64,000 nt of DNA from Legionella sp. PC1000 (GCF_014109805.1 NZ_CP059400.1:900001-964000), one strand, 5' to 3'. Positions 35,775 through 44,394 are shown, counted from the first letter of the stretch. The notes: generated by a model not told the origin, from the letters alone. Made by a program: numbers and translations.

Positions 35775-36156
35775 AATAATCACCTGTTTTTACTCTACTG
35801 GTATATTGATCCATAACCTTTAAGGCTTTTTCCTTTTCGGTTAAAGGTAACTTATCCTGCTTCTTCCTAAAGGCATTAGTTAAAATTATTTTTCTGTCTT
35901 CAAAAAAGAAACATAAAAATCTATCTGGCTTAGGTTTGAAGGCATAAATTTTGTCTCCTTCATGTCTAAACTTGGTTTTATCGTGAATGATACCGGCATC
36001 GCCCATTCTCTTTAATAGCTTCAACAACTGAATGCGTTCGTCTTTATTCAAAGAATAATAATATTCTTGAGATTGGCTATGCTTCTTTTCGTCAAAGTAC
36101 CATTCAATCGTAAACTTTTCGCCTTGATAGGCAATATATTCAATATCTCTATTCAT
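35767..36156 (-). CDS. higB: HigB/RelE-like toxin (Gp49 family)
   Basis: About 129 aa. Features are IEWYFDEKK, YYYSLNKDERIQLLKLLKRM, KFRHEGDKIYAFKPKP and RKIILTNAFRKKQDKLP, the core of phage-derived Gp49-like/HigB ribosome-dependent RNases; the final TNAFRKK..K.P block with conserved basic residues is distinctive. ATG 36156 gives the standard start. It lies between the integrase gene and its antitoxin gene, a frequent place for ICE-stabilising TA pairs. Confidence 0.82.
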   Translation of the reverse strand: MNRDIEYIAYQGEKFTIEWYFDEKKHSQSQEYYYSLNKDERIQLLKLLKRMGDAGIIHDKTKFRHEGDKIYAFKPKPDRFLCFFFEDRKIILTNAFRKKQDKLPLTEKEKALKVMDQYTSRVKTGDYYD

Positions 36157-36169
36157 TATAATAGTACCA

Positions 36170-37369
36170 CTATAGTTGCACAAATTCAAATTTGTTTATT
36201 GTTAGTTCTTCTATCAGGCTACTCCATTTATCTAAAGCCTCTTTGCGCTGGTACAGCATTTCGTCTTTGTTATAAGTCGCCATGATCTTAGGCATTTTAT
36301 GTCCAAGACATTTTTCTATAACTACTGGGTCGATTCGCAATGTTTCTCCAAGCTGAGTGGCAAAAGTGCGTCTGAGATCATGGGCAGTCCATTGTGGGAT
36401 ACCTACTCGTTTTTGTATGCGTTGAATAGCTTTAGATATCGATTTATCGCCTAGTGGGGAATCATCATCGACCCCAGCTAAAACAAAATTAGATAAGCTG
36501 ATTTCTTTTATTTCCAACAGAAGTTTTTTAGTAAGCTCGCTCAGATGAATCTTCATGCTAAGTCCGATTTTATTATTCTCGGGAGGAATAATCCAAAGAG
36601 ATTTCTCGAAATTAAATTCAGACCATTTTGCTAGTCTTAGTTCACCAGTCCTTGCACCAGTTAATAATATGATTTTAATGGCGTTTTTAATCTGAATTGA
36701 CATCGAGTGATTATCACTATCCAAAAATAGCCATATTTTTTTTATTTCATCAAGATCGAGATTGCGATCACGAGGTTTTTCTACTCCACCTATGTCTCTT
36801 GCTCGAATATTTATGGCTGGATTAATTGTAATTTCTCCTCGACTTACCGCGTAATTAAATACTTGTTTCAAGGTACTAAGCACTTTATTGGCGTGAACAG
36901 GGGAGCCTCTTTGAACTATATTATCCAAGGCCTTTGCTATGTCTCGAGGCTGTATTTTTTCAATTTCTAATGTTCCTAATAGAGGGATAATGTCAGCATC
37001 AATTTGTTGTTTAATCTGTTGAGGTTGCTTACGGTGTTTAACAATATAATTGTTGTACCAATCAGAAATTAACGTTTTCACATTATTATTTTTTTGGAGC
37101 AATTTTTTTTGGATAATGTCTTCTGGGTCTTGGTCAGACTGCCTTATCTCCCATAAATCATTAAAGGCTTTTCTAGCTTCAGCAACACCCATTACTGGGA
37201 AATTACCAATAGTGAGCCATTTCTCTTTACCGCCAAATTTATAACGGTAGAACCAGGTTTTCGTACCTTTAGGAGAAACCCTTAAACAAAAGCCATTACC
37301 CTCAGTAATATGGTAACGATTTTTTTCGGCACTTAAATTTGCAATTTTGTTATGAGTAAACTTTTCCAT
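36170..37369 (-). CDS. int: P4-type tyrosine integrase
   Basis: Site-specific recombinase that moves the ICE in and out of the tRNA site. The 399-aa protein has the DUF4102-type N-terminal domain (residues about 1-90), a SAM-like core-binding domain (about 95-175) and catalytic residues: R in LTGARTGELR (about 240), HDLRR (about 330), GH in CLGHKM (about 355) and Y in MATYNK (about 364). It is read away from the att site at 37544, which is the usual layout. The start precedes a pair of 11-bp direct repeats. Confidence 0.95.
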   Translation of the reverse strand: MEKFTHNKIANLSAEKNRYHITEGNGFCLRVSPKGTKTWFYRYKFGGKEKWLTIGNFPVMGVAEARKAFNDLWEIRQSDQDPEDIIQKKLLQKNNNVKTLISDWYNNYIVKHRKQPQQIKQQIDADIIPLLGTLEIEKIQPRDIAKALDNIVQRGSPVHANKVLSTLKQVFNYAVSRGEITINPAINIRARDIGGVEKPRDRNLDLDEIKKIWLFLDSDNHSMSIQIKNAIKIILLTGARTGELRLAKWSEFNFEKSLWIIPPENNKIGLSMKIHLSELTKKLLLEIKEISLSNFVLAGVDDDSPLGDKSISKAIQRIQKRVGIPQWTAHDLRRTFATQLGETLRIDPVVIEKCLGHKMPKIMATYNKDEMLYQRKEALDKWSSLIEELTINKFEFVQL

Positions 37370-37398
37370 AATTATGCTCTTATTAGGATATCAGAAAT

Positions 37399-37421
37399 TG
37401 GCTACACTTCTGGCTACACTT
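37399..37421. repeat. Tandem 11-bp direct repeats upstream of int
   Basis: TGGCTACACTT occurs twice (37399-37409 and 37411-37421), period 12, between the integrase start and the tRNA fragment. Such repeats near att sites often serve as arm-type binding sites for integrase or excisionase; here this is inference. Confidence 0.6.
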
Positions 37422-37543
37422 TTTTGTTTGCTTGTATGAAATCAATTTATATCATTTGAAATATTGAAATGCAAATAATCCTTTATTTAAAAGGATGTTA
37501 TGGTTATAATTGAATTTGTTTGAAATTAAATGAAATTGGTTGT

Positions 37544-37595
37544 CACTAGCATGGGGTGCTAGTGGTCGAAGGTTCAAATCCTTCCGTCCCGACCA
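37544..37595 (+). tRNA. tRNA-Pro(GGG) 3' half, right ICE attachment site
   Basis: A folded 3' half tRNA is readable: anticodon stem CTAGC/GCTAG around loop ATGGGGT (anticodon GGG), variable TGGTC, T stem GAAGG/CCTTC with TTCAAAT loop, acceptor strand CGTCCCG, A and CCA. The 5' half (D arm and acceptor 5' strand) is absent; upstream sequence is AT-rich ICE DNA. The fragment is therefore an attR-type duplicate left by integration; the intact tRNA gene should flank the left ICE end outside this window. Confidence 0.85.
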
Positions 37596-37641
37596 AGCCC
37601 AGTAAGGGTTTTATGAAAACCCCACAACCACTTCAGAATTA

Positions 37642-37679
37642 TTTGGTACCAGTTTTGGTACCGGTCGTAAAATGGTACC
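37642..37679. repeat. Three GGTACC-centred direct repeats beside the att site
   Basis: TTTGGTACC, TTTTGGTACC and AATGGTACC occur within 38 bp on the chromosome side of the tRNA fragment. GGTACC arrays of this kind are seen near att sites of other P4-type integrases, so this may be a relic of another element at the same tRNA. Confidence 0.45.
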
Positions 37680-37763
37680 TAAGCCAATTAATAAAAACTG
37701 ACTTTAACTGTATTCTATAAATTTTTGTAAGCTATTGACTATGAATCACGTGAGAGAGTGTAA

Positions 37764-38000
37764 ATGTTAGCTGATTCAATTATATGTGGAAAATACAGAC
37801 ATTATAAAAACGAAAAATTGTATGAAGTCATTGGCCAAGCTCGCCATAGTGAAACAGATGAAGATATGATAGTGTACAGGGCGCTTTATCAATGCGAACA
37901 ATTTGGGAGTAATCAGCTTTGGGTTCGTCCTATGCAAATGTTTTTTGAGAATGTTGTTCATAATGGAAAAACAGTTCCTCGATTTCAACGAATAGAATAG
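37764..38000 (+). CDS. DUF1653 family protein
   Basis: A 78-aa protein that matches DUF1653 through most of its length: GKYRHYKNEKLYEVIGQARHSE, then YRALYQCEQFG and LWVRPMQMFFENV (short pieces of the conserved core). These are small beta-rich proteins of unknown role. It lies alone just outside the ICE right end; the 3' neighbour is about 280 nt away on the other strand. Confidence 0.85.
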   Translation: MLADSIICGKYRHYKNEKLYEVIGQARHSETDEDMIVYRALYQCEQFGSNQLWVRPMQMFFENVVHNGKTVPRFQRIE

Positions 38001-38284
38001 TCTTAATTTAATCACTTATGTAAGCTAGTTGAGTTTCTGAAGATAATAGTATTAGGGCAAAAAGCGAACTCATTTTTGTTGATTCGCAAAACGATGGGTT
38101 TGTTAACACATGCGTCAAGATACTCTAATTTACCAGATTGCTTCCAAAACAGGTCGATAACCAATGTCTATTTCCATTTAGCTTTCATAATTGTATACAA
38201 AAAGAATGAGTATGACTTCGTTGCTTAGGGTAAGTTGTTGTTAAATCATATTTGCTTAATAGTGTGTAGCTCAAGAATGTTTGC

Positions 38285-38482
38285 TTACTCATAAATTAGA
38301 TGAGCCTTATAACAATCCTCAATATTGGAAATAAAATCATTAACTTGAGAACCTTCTATTTGTGGGGGAAATTTTTCTATCATTAGATCATAACATAACC
38401 TGTTAATTTCGGTCATTTTGCTGAAACAGTCTTCAAGATTACTAAATCTTTTAACAAAAAGGTGGACATTACTTTGTAGCAT
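38285..38482 (-). CDS. Small hypothetical protein (65 aa)
   Basis: An ATG-started frame of 65 codons encodes a mixed helical protein with a C-terminal acidic part (VNDFISNIEDCYKAH). No family recognised and no ribosome site in front of the ATG, so it may be a chance frame or the end of a decayed gene. It lies in a repeat-rich area between DUF1653 and the dinB remnant. Confidence 0.33.
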   Translation of the reverse strand: MLQSNVHLFVKRFSNLEDCFSKMTEINRLCYDLMIEKFPPQIEGSQVNDFISNIEDCYKAHLIYE

Positions 38483-38540
38483 AGAGGAGCACCAACGGGG
38501 TCAGGCCTTGAATCTTGAATTTAAGGATAGAGTAAACCTC

Positions 38541-38603
38541 AGGGGTCAGGTCTTGCCTATTGCCTTTTTTATATAAATAGGCGAAAGGCAAGACCTGACC
38601 CCT
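38541..38603. repeat. REP-like palindrome (GGGGTCAGGTCTTG type), copy 1
   Basis: Perfect 17-bp arms (38541-38557 and 38587-38603, AGGGGTCAGGTCTTGCC and its complement) separated by 29 bp. A related half site with GGCCTTG lies just upstream at about 38496. The GTCAGGTCTTG core is that of the REP elements mobilised by RAYT enzymes in many gammaproteobacteria. Confidence 0.8.
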
Positions 38604-38814
38604 ATGTGTGAGATTGTACTTCGGCTCTTTAATCTCATTTTGAGTCTCAAATCAAGGACTTAGTCTAAACTAAGTTGATTAATGTGCCCCCTTAATTGGT
38701 GTAGAGCCAATTTATCTTCGCGTTCGGGGTGAGTTAAAGTTATTAAAAATTGCCCTACAGTCTTGATTTAAATATTTTATTCCAACTCATACACGAAGGT
38801 TTTTGAGAAAGCGT

Positions 38815-38919
38815 ATGCCAGTAAGATTGTTAGGCATAGGAATCAAATTGAAGCAAGAAAAGATCTATGAGGGCATTCAACTGCCTTTATTTGAATTAAA
38901 CTTAGTTCAAAAGCGATAA
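38815..38919 (+). pseudogene. dinB (DNA polymerase IV) C-terminal remnant
   Basis: The frame from 38815 encodes MPVRLLGIGIKL ... IQLPLFELN, which is the very end of DinB-type Y-family polymerases (PVRLLGVG ... QLsLF). The catalytic body is missing; upstream bases in the same frame give only a few related residues. It is a leftover of a deleted or recombined gene. Its presence near the tRNA site fits an older island or deletion scar. Confidence 0.65.
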
Positions 38920-38947
38920 ACAACCCTAACATAAGGCATCAATATTT

Positions 38948-39928
38948 ATGACTGAAGAAATCAAAATTCCAAATCTAAATGAAATTCGCGAAGCCAGAAC
39001 GCTTCTTGGTGATAAAATTTTGCTCACTCCTGTATGGGAATGGAAGGGACAAGAAAAAGATAATCTTTTTGGAAAGAATACTGAATTATTTCTCAAGCTT
39101 GAAACACTCCAATACGGTGGGTGTTTTAAACTTCGTGGCGCCTTATTAAATATGATGGCTCTAAAGATCAGTGAATTAAAAAACGGAGTTACTGCTATAA
39201 GTGCTGGTAATCATGCAATTGCAGTCGCATACGCTGCAAAACAATTAGGTATCAGTGCGAAAGTGATTATTCCAAAAACGGCTAACAAATTTCGAGTTCA
39301 ACGTTGTCAATCCTATGGTGCCGAAATAATTTATTGTGACACCATTAATGAAGGCTTTAACCGGGTTCAAGAAATTGCAAAGCAGGAATCTCGAGCCTTT
39401 ATTCATCCTTTTGAGGGTTATCATACTGCATTGGGCACTGCTACCCTAGGTTTAGAGTTTGCAGAACAAACTAAAGGATTAGATGCTGTTGTTGTCGCTA
39501 TAGGAGGCGGTGGTTTATGTGCAGGGGTTGCAAATGTATTTAAGCAAGCTCAACCATCTTGTAAAGTCTATGGAGTTGAGCCCGAAGGCGCAGATACAAT
39601 GAATCGAAGTTTCATAGCGAATAAGCCAATGGCCATTAATAAAATTCAAACCATCGCAGACAGCCTTGGCGCCCCTAAAGCGGAACCATATAGTTTCCAT
39701 TTATGTAAACTGAATGTCGATAAATTAGTAACGGTTTGTGATCATGAACTTATTACTGCAATGAAATTAATTGCAGAAGAACTCAAAATGATGGTTGAGC
39801 CGGCTTGTGCAGCCGGCATTGCAGCATATCTTGGCCCTTTAAAAAATGAGCTTCATGGAAAAAGGGTGGGGATTATTTTTTGTGGGAGTAATATTGATAT
39901 CAGTACCTTTTGTGGTCATTGTAATTAG
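38948..39928 (+). CDS. Threonine/serine dehydratase (PLP fold type II)
   Basis: A 326-aa enzyme with the PLP lysine in GGCFKLRGA (Lys61), a Ser/Gly-rich AGNHAIAVAYAAK loop and the phosphate-binding AIGGGGLCAGVANV glycine loop (about residue 187). It lacks the C-terminal ACT regulatory domain, so it is a short threonine ammonia-lyase (TdcB-like) or serine racemase-like enzyme, making 2-oxobutanoate or pyruvate plus ammonia. It stands alone, followed by a GC-rich hairpin (39967-39985) and a REP palindrome. The exact substrate is uncertain. Confidence 0.88.
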   Translation: MTEEIKIPNLNEIREARTLLGDKILLTPVWEWKGQEKDNLFGKNTELFLKLETLQYGGCFKLRGALLNMMALKISELKNGVTAISAGNHAIAVAYAAKQLGISAKVIIPKTANKFRVQRCQSYGAEIIYCDTINEGFNRVQEIAKQESRAFIHPFEGYHTALGTATLGLEFAEQTKGLDAVVVAIGGGGLCAGVANVFKQAQPSCKVYGVEPEGADTMNRSFIANKPMAINKIQTIADSLGAPKAEPYSFHLCKLNVDKLVTVCDHELITAMKLIAEELKMMVEPACAAGIAAYLGPLKNELHGKRVGIIFCGSNIDISTFCGHCN

Positions 39929-40003
39929 TAAAACAATATTACCAATACATGAAGCAGCCTTGATAAGAGCCTCTTTAAGAGGCTCAGTAAGAATGTAAAC
40001 CTC

Positions 40004-40056
40004 AGGGGGCAGGTCTTTCCTTTGCCCTAAAGGGAAAAAGGAAAGACCTGACCCCT
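40004..40056. repeat. REP-like palindrome, copy 2
   Basis: Arms 40004-40020 (AGGGGGCAGGTCTTTCC) and 40040-40056 (GGAAAGACCTGACCCCT) pair at 16 of 17 positions; the loop contains a second small stem. Same family as the palindrome at 38541. It lies 75 bp behind the dehydratase gene and could help end or stabilise its transcript. Confidence 0.8.
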
Positions 40057-40206
40057 TTGTCTGACCCATTATCTATTCAGTTGTTCTACTCAAATCGACT
40101 AATTATATTGACATATATATGTATTTAAAGTTTTATATGTGAACAATATGTGGGGATAATTTGGGATCTTTGCGTTTCATTCAAATTAAAGTGAGGAAGA
40201 TATGTT

Positions 40207-41136
40207 ATGGCCGGTGGTAAGAAAATTGAATCTCCCAAAAACAATAAAACATTCGATTCTCAAAAATATCAGGAATTGCTACGTACTGGTGGAACATTCT
40301 CAATAAGTGAGGAGTATCCTAATATTGATATTGGATACATAGGTAGCAAGAAAATAGGCAATGGTTTTGGCACTGCTGTGATGCGTCATGTTGCTGAACA
40401 AATAATTGAAAATGATGGAACAATCACTCTTCAAGCAGTTTGGTCTTCCCATATTTTCCATCTTTACATGGGAATGATACCCATTGATCGCGAAGTAAAC
40501 TATCTAAAAGTCACCTATGGTATGGATAGCCAGAGCTGCCTGGAGAAGTTTCGAGATTACCCTGAGGATGAATTATCACCAAGTATTATCAATAAACTTA
40601 TCTTCATCTTCAGAATGGAAAAACAAATCGCTGAGGATCAGATACTGACATTACAAGATATCTCTAATGACGATAACCGCTCTTTTCTCCTAAAACTACT
40701 TGATAAAAAAGGCTCATATTTAATCCATGAATTTATTCCTAACCTATTGTATATATTTGAGACAAATATCACTCAGAAGTTTCCCAGTACTAGTTCTATG
40801 AGATCCGTCAATATGCAATTATCCAATGAGGGTAAATTACGATGGGCAAATGCAATCAATGAGCAAATTGATTTTGAACCTTTCCGCGATTTTGCTCAGC
40901 TCTTGCCTTATATGACAGAGGAGCAAAAAAAACAATTGCATTCTATTTTAGAACGTCGTGCTGAACATTTTGGTAAACAGAAAGAAACTACAAATGCTGA
41001 AATAACTTTACAGACAAATCCAGAGAAACAATTAGCTAAATCATCAGAGTCTGCTCATATCGCTCTCTCTTTGTTTCCACCTGGACCTAATGAGAGACAA
41101 GCAACTAATAATACTGTGATACAGCCAAAAATTTAG
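40207..41136 (+). CDS. Hypothetical protein with GNAT-like segment, possible secreted effector
   Basis: A 309-aa soluble protein. Residues about 35-95 hold IGSKKIGNGFGTAVMRHVAEQ, then ITLQAVWSSHIFHLYMGM, which recalls motif A and the following strand/helix of GNAT acetyltransferases (quoted in short pieces). The C-terminal third is Glu/Gln-rich (ERRAEHFGKQKE, EKQLAKSSESAH), an ordinary feature of Dot/Icm secretion tails. GAGGA precedes the ATG. It is a single gene flanked by REP palindromes. Both acetyltransferase and effector status are unproven. Confidence 0.62.
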   Translation: MAGGKKIESPKNNKTFDSQKYQELLRTGGTFSISEEYPNIDIGYIGSKKIGNGFGTAVMRHVAEQIIENDGTITLQAVWSSHIFHLYMGMIPIDREVNYLKVTYGMDSQSCLEKFRDYPEDELSPSIINKLIFIFRMEKQIAEDQILTLQDISNDDNRSFLLKLLDKKGSYLIHEFIPNLLYIFETNITQKFPSTSSMRSVNMQLSNEGKLRWANAINEQIDFEPFRDFAQLLPYMTEEQKKQLHSILERRAEHFGKQKETTNAEITLQTNPEKQLAKSSESAHIALSLFPPGPNERQATNNTVIQPKI

Positions 41137-41158
41137 TTAAATTGTGATTGAACATATA

Positions 41159-41237
41159 TAGGGTCAGGCCTTGAGTTTTGAATTTTATGGTTTTTATTGG
41201 CTCATAGGTGCAATGCAAAATTCAAGGCCTGACCCTA
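41159..41237. repeat. REP-like palindrome, copy 3 (GGCCTTG variant)
   Basis: Arms 41159-41174 (TAGGGTCAGGCCTTGA) and 41222-41237 (its exact complement) enclose a 47-bp loop whose edges also pair partly (ATTTT/AAAAT). It lies directly behind the GNAT-like gene, between it and the convergent gene ending at 41297. Confidence 0.8.
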
Positions 41238-41296
41238 CATGCCTACATGCGCTCATTAGTACAAGTACATTAGCAATTTTGTTTCACCATAAAATC

Positions 41297-42388
41297 TTAC
41301 CTATTCAATTGGCTATAAACATTTGCTAAGTCTGGCGGTAATTCATATCGTACTGGTTCTGATTTTAGCCATTTATTACTGAAAAAACTTAAATTGGATT
41401 TTACAAATTCATAAGCGTTTGATACTGCACTTTTACTGATGTCATAAATTCTTGCGGGGTTGGTGAGTTGTATCATACTATCAATGAAAATCGCATGAAA
41501 AATCGACTGCGCATCAGGCTTCTTATTTTCTCTTAATAAGCGTTCCAGGCTGTTTTGAGCGGAATTGATAAACAGAATATAAAATACTCCTAAACCAATA
41601 GATGAAAAACTTTCATCTAGTAAATTAACAATTAGAGACATTGTATTAGTAGTTACCAAGAGCCCGGCTATATATCTAGTTAGTTGCACGTACACCGCAT
41701 TTTGGAATGCAATTTTAATTCTGCTACTCTCAATTTCAGATATAAGTCTGTAGGTATTAAATAGAAATAATAAGTCATGCTCTTCTTTTAGCGAATTACT
41801 GATTATTTCATTAAGTGTTTGATTATAGGTTGCCATATTATCACGCCTAAAGAAGACATCCAAAATTCTTAGTCGCGGAGCAGGGTGCCTCAAAAAATTT
41901 GCCTTATATTCGCTTATAAATTGACGATTAGGCAAAAGTCTATGGGCTGGAGCAGTTCGGTTTTCATTAGTTCCATGATCAATAAAAGTCAATAGTTCCT
42001 GGATGTTCGTTTCAGATGGATTATTGGTTATGTTCTCTTTGAAACTTCTTAATTGCCAATTGAATTTGTTTTCTGTATCTATCTTGGCAAGAACATCATT
42101 ATCATCAATAAGGGTATTATTATCATTACTTTTCAGCAACTTGCTTACTAAATCTTCATTAGTAACATTTTCGTGAGAGACTGAGATTTTACTTGATAAT
42201 TTAAGTGCATAATAATGGCCTTTTCGCCTTGATAAAGGGCAAGAAGAAAGCTTTCTCAGAGTTTCCTCATCTCCGATATAGAAGTAGATGTCTTTTTGCT
42301 TTTCATTCTGTTTAGGAACTTTAATTAGAAGAGCGTTTTCTTTAGTAAGTGGTTCGAATGATATTGGGCATTTATTAGTGTATGGCAT
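41297..42388 (-). CDS. Hypothetical protein with RING/U-box-like start, candidate effector
   Basis: A 363-aa protein. The N-terminal 60 residues (NKCPISFEPLTKENALLIKV ... LSSCPLSRRKGHYY) look like a degenerate RING/U-box: CPI-x-x-E-P-L start, later CPLSR; several Legionella effectors begin with such a CPI..EPL block. The rest is helical, with a hydrophobic stretch at about 245-285 (GLLVTTNTMSLIVNLL, GLGVFYILFINSA). No signal peptide. It follows another effector-like gene on the same strand by about 130 nt. Ubiquitin-ligase activity is a hypothesis. Confidence 0.62.
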   Translation of the reverse strand: MPYTNKCPISFEPLTKENALLIKVPKQNEKQKDIYFYIGDEETLRKLSSCPLSRRKGHYYALKLSSKISVSHENVTNEDLVSKLLKSNDNNTLIDDNDVLAKIDTENKFNWQLRSFKENITNNPSETNIQELLTFIDHGTNENRTAPAHRLLPNRQFISEYKANFLRHPAPRLRILDVFFRRDNMATYNQTLNEIISNSLKEEHDLLFLFNTYRLISEIESSRIKIAFQNAVYVQLTRYIAGLLVTTNTMSLIVNLLDESFSSIGLGVFYILFINSAQNSLERLLRENKKPDAQSIFHAIFIDSMIQLTNPARIYDISKSAVSNAYEFVKSNLSFFSNKWLKSEPVRYELPPDLANVYSQLNR

Positions 42389-42517
42389 AGATTATTTCTT
42401 CTTATTAAAGTTTTCCGGATTTTTAGTTAATCTCTTTACTCGAAGTCTCTCTATCTCTATAGATATCGTGTGAAGCAGTCATTAGAGGAAATTTTAAATC
42501 CTTCCTTATTACAATGA

Positions 42518-43249
42518 TTAATTGTAGTAATACTGCTGTTGTGTAATAGTAGATTCCTCTTCTTCATCGCTGTAATACGATTGGATTTCTGTAGGCTGGT
42601 TATGTCTATCCTTTTCTTTGTAATAAGCTCTTTCCAGCAAACGAAATTGCTCACGTTCAACTTCTAATCTTGTTTGATCGCTTCTCTGAGACTCTCTATG
42701 GCGTTCATTATTTTTGTCGTTTTTTGTAGAAGCATATAAAGTCATCTGACCCAGCATAGTTTGAGTGCTATCTGGACAAGTCCCTGCTTCTTGTTGCAAT
42801 TCAAATTTAGCTTCTAGAAACAATTCCTTCCATGCTACCAGGGCTTCTTTCATAAGAGGTATGCGATTGATAGCGTCTAATTTTGATAGGCTACTGATAA
42901 TTTCAGTGGCTTTTAGATGTGACAGAGAGCCTAACTCCCAAATTCCAGCACGCAAAGCTGTATCATGGCTTAAGGCTAAAAGATACAAGAGATCAACTCC
43001 ATTATACTTGTTTAACGAAGTTAACTTATGATGTGCTATGAAATCTATAAAATCTTGCCCTAAGTGTATGTCTTTTCTTGTCGTTAAAAGAGAAAACTTG
43101 TATTGCGAAGAAAAAATAATAGGGGCAACAGCCTGATAATGAGCACTTTTTTCTGCTGATTTTACATCTAGGGGGAATGAATGAGATGTCAATTCATCAA
43201 TGGAATTTGTCACATGGATCTGGGCATTTTTTTTATAGAAAAAAGGCAT
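42518..43249 (-). CDS. Hypothetical soluble protein with acidic tail, candidate effector
   Basis: A 243-aa helical protein. The C-terminal 80 residues are highly charged (RLEVEREQFRLLERAYYKEK, then SDEEEES) and end in Gln/Tyr repeats; an acidic block about 10-20 residues before the end is a common mark of Dot/Icm substrates (E-block). AAGGAAA lies before the ATG. It is upstream of the RING-like gene in the same direction. No family recognised. Confidence 0.6.
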   Translation of the reverse strand: MPFFYKKNAQIHVTNSIDELTSHSFPLDVKSAEKSAHYQAVAPIIFSSQYKFSLLTTRKDIHLGQDFIDFIAHHKLTSLNKYNGVDLLYLLALSHDTALRAGIWELGSLSHLKATEIISSLSKLDAINRIPLMKEALVAWKELFLEAKFELQQEAGTCPDSTQTMLGQMTLYASTKNDKNNERHRESQRSDQTRLEVEREQFRLLERAYYKEKDRHNQPTEIQSYYSDEEEESTITQQQYYYN

Positions 43250-43570
43250 TTGTTTTCCTTTTTAAAAAGTTAGAGTGAAATTTAGATAAATACTTATTTG
43301 CCTATATGGTAATCTATAGCCAGATAGAACTTAAATAGAACATTTGTATATAGGTTATATAATATTTTTATATTCTTAATGCATGATCTATGAAAGCACA
43401 CGCGGTTTTTCAAAAGGTTTCAGCACGTGTAGTGATAAGAATTCCTATTTTTCTCAGCAAGCGTAGGTCGGGCCAAACAATTCTTTTTCCTAAGCAACTT
43501 GTTAATTTAATCATCAAAATAATTAAATTATTAATAAAACCATAATCTTTTTGAATTATAATTATGCAAA

Positions 43571-44341
43571 GTGAGTAATTGTATATCAAAAATGACTGCC
43601 GGCATCTTTAATACCATAAAACAATGTTTAAATAATTTCTGCGATAACTATTTGAAAACTCCTATTGATGGGTATATTTATGTGCCATTTATGGAAAATG
43701 AAATTTCCGAAAAAATGAGAAAAGATATCCAAACATTTAGAGATAATAGTGCAAGCAGATTTAAGAATAAAAATTTTGTAATTTTATATCACAACACCTG
43801 TGATCTAGCTAATCTAGCTCCTAACACAAAAATTTATGTGCTGGGACACGGAATTGATTGTTATCCCGATAGAAAATTATCATCAACCTTAGACAATCCC
43901 AATTTACCCTATGAGGAATTAAAACATCTCCCCTTTCATGATTGGGCCTATACCGTTTCGGGAGGTAAAAAAGCAATTACAATAGATGAAATTTCCAAAC
44001 GTATGATAGCTGACGGATTAACTAAAACAGATTCCATTACTATTAAATTGTGGTTTTGTGATCCAAGCAATAAAGCCTATATTATTGCAAGACGATTTGT
44101 AGAGGGTTTTGCTAATTATTCAAATTCTCTAAGGGTTGATTATTATGAAAACAAAATTTTATATTCACCAACGATACGAGATGGTGAAATGCATAAATGG
44201 GCTAGAGATGAAAAAACGGGCCAAGTAGTAAGAGCAAGCTCAATAAGGGCATCTTTATTTTCTAAGAATCACTCTGATGAAAATGAAACAAATATGCAAG
44301 CGTGTAATGAGCAAGTGGAAGAAACAAGATATATTGTTTAA
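43571..44341 (+). CDS. Clan CD cysteine-protease-like protein, candidate effector
   Basis: A 256-aa protein. KIYVLGHGIDC (His93) is followed 70 residues later by SITIKLWFCDPSN (Cys163), and between them ITIDEISKRMIADGL: this is the His/Cys dyad layout of caspase-like CPD/C80 domains (GHG ... strand-C). The tail is acidic (DENETNMQACNEQVEE). The start is uncertain: GTG 43571 or ATG 43592. It is divergent from the acidic-tailed gene at 43249. Protease activity is predicted from spacing and motif only. Confidence 0.62.
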   Translation: MSNCISKMTAGIFNTIKQCLNNFCDNYLKTPIDGYIYVPFMENEISEKMRKDIQTFRDNSASRFKNKNFVILYHNTCDLANLAPNTKIYVLGHGIDCYPDRKLSSTLDNPNLPYEELKHLPFHDWAYTVSGGKKAITIDEISKRMIADGLTKTDSITIKLWFCDPSNKAYIIARRFVEGFANYSNSLRVDYYENKILYSPTIRDGEMHKWARDEKTGQVVRASSIRASLFSKNHSDENETNMQACNEQVEETRYIV

Positions 44342-44394
44342 AAGATAGAGTCTGTTTTTGATTCTTTAATCGGTGGCTATACTTCTTGGCAATT

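Noticed and set aside
37544..37595. Complete tRNA-Pro gene
   Set aside because: Only the 3' half from the anticodon stem on is present; no D arm or 5' acceptor strand is found upstream.
38541..41237. CRISPR array
   Set aside because: The palindromic repeats are three, irregularly spaced by over 1 kb and lie after genes; this is a REP family, not an array. No cas genes are present.
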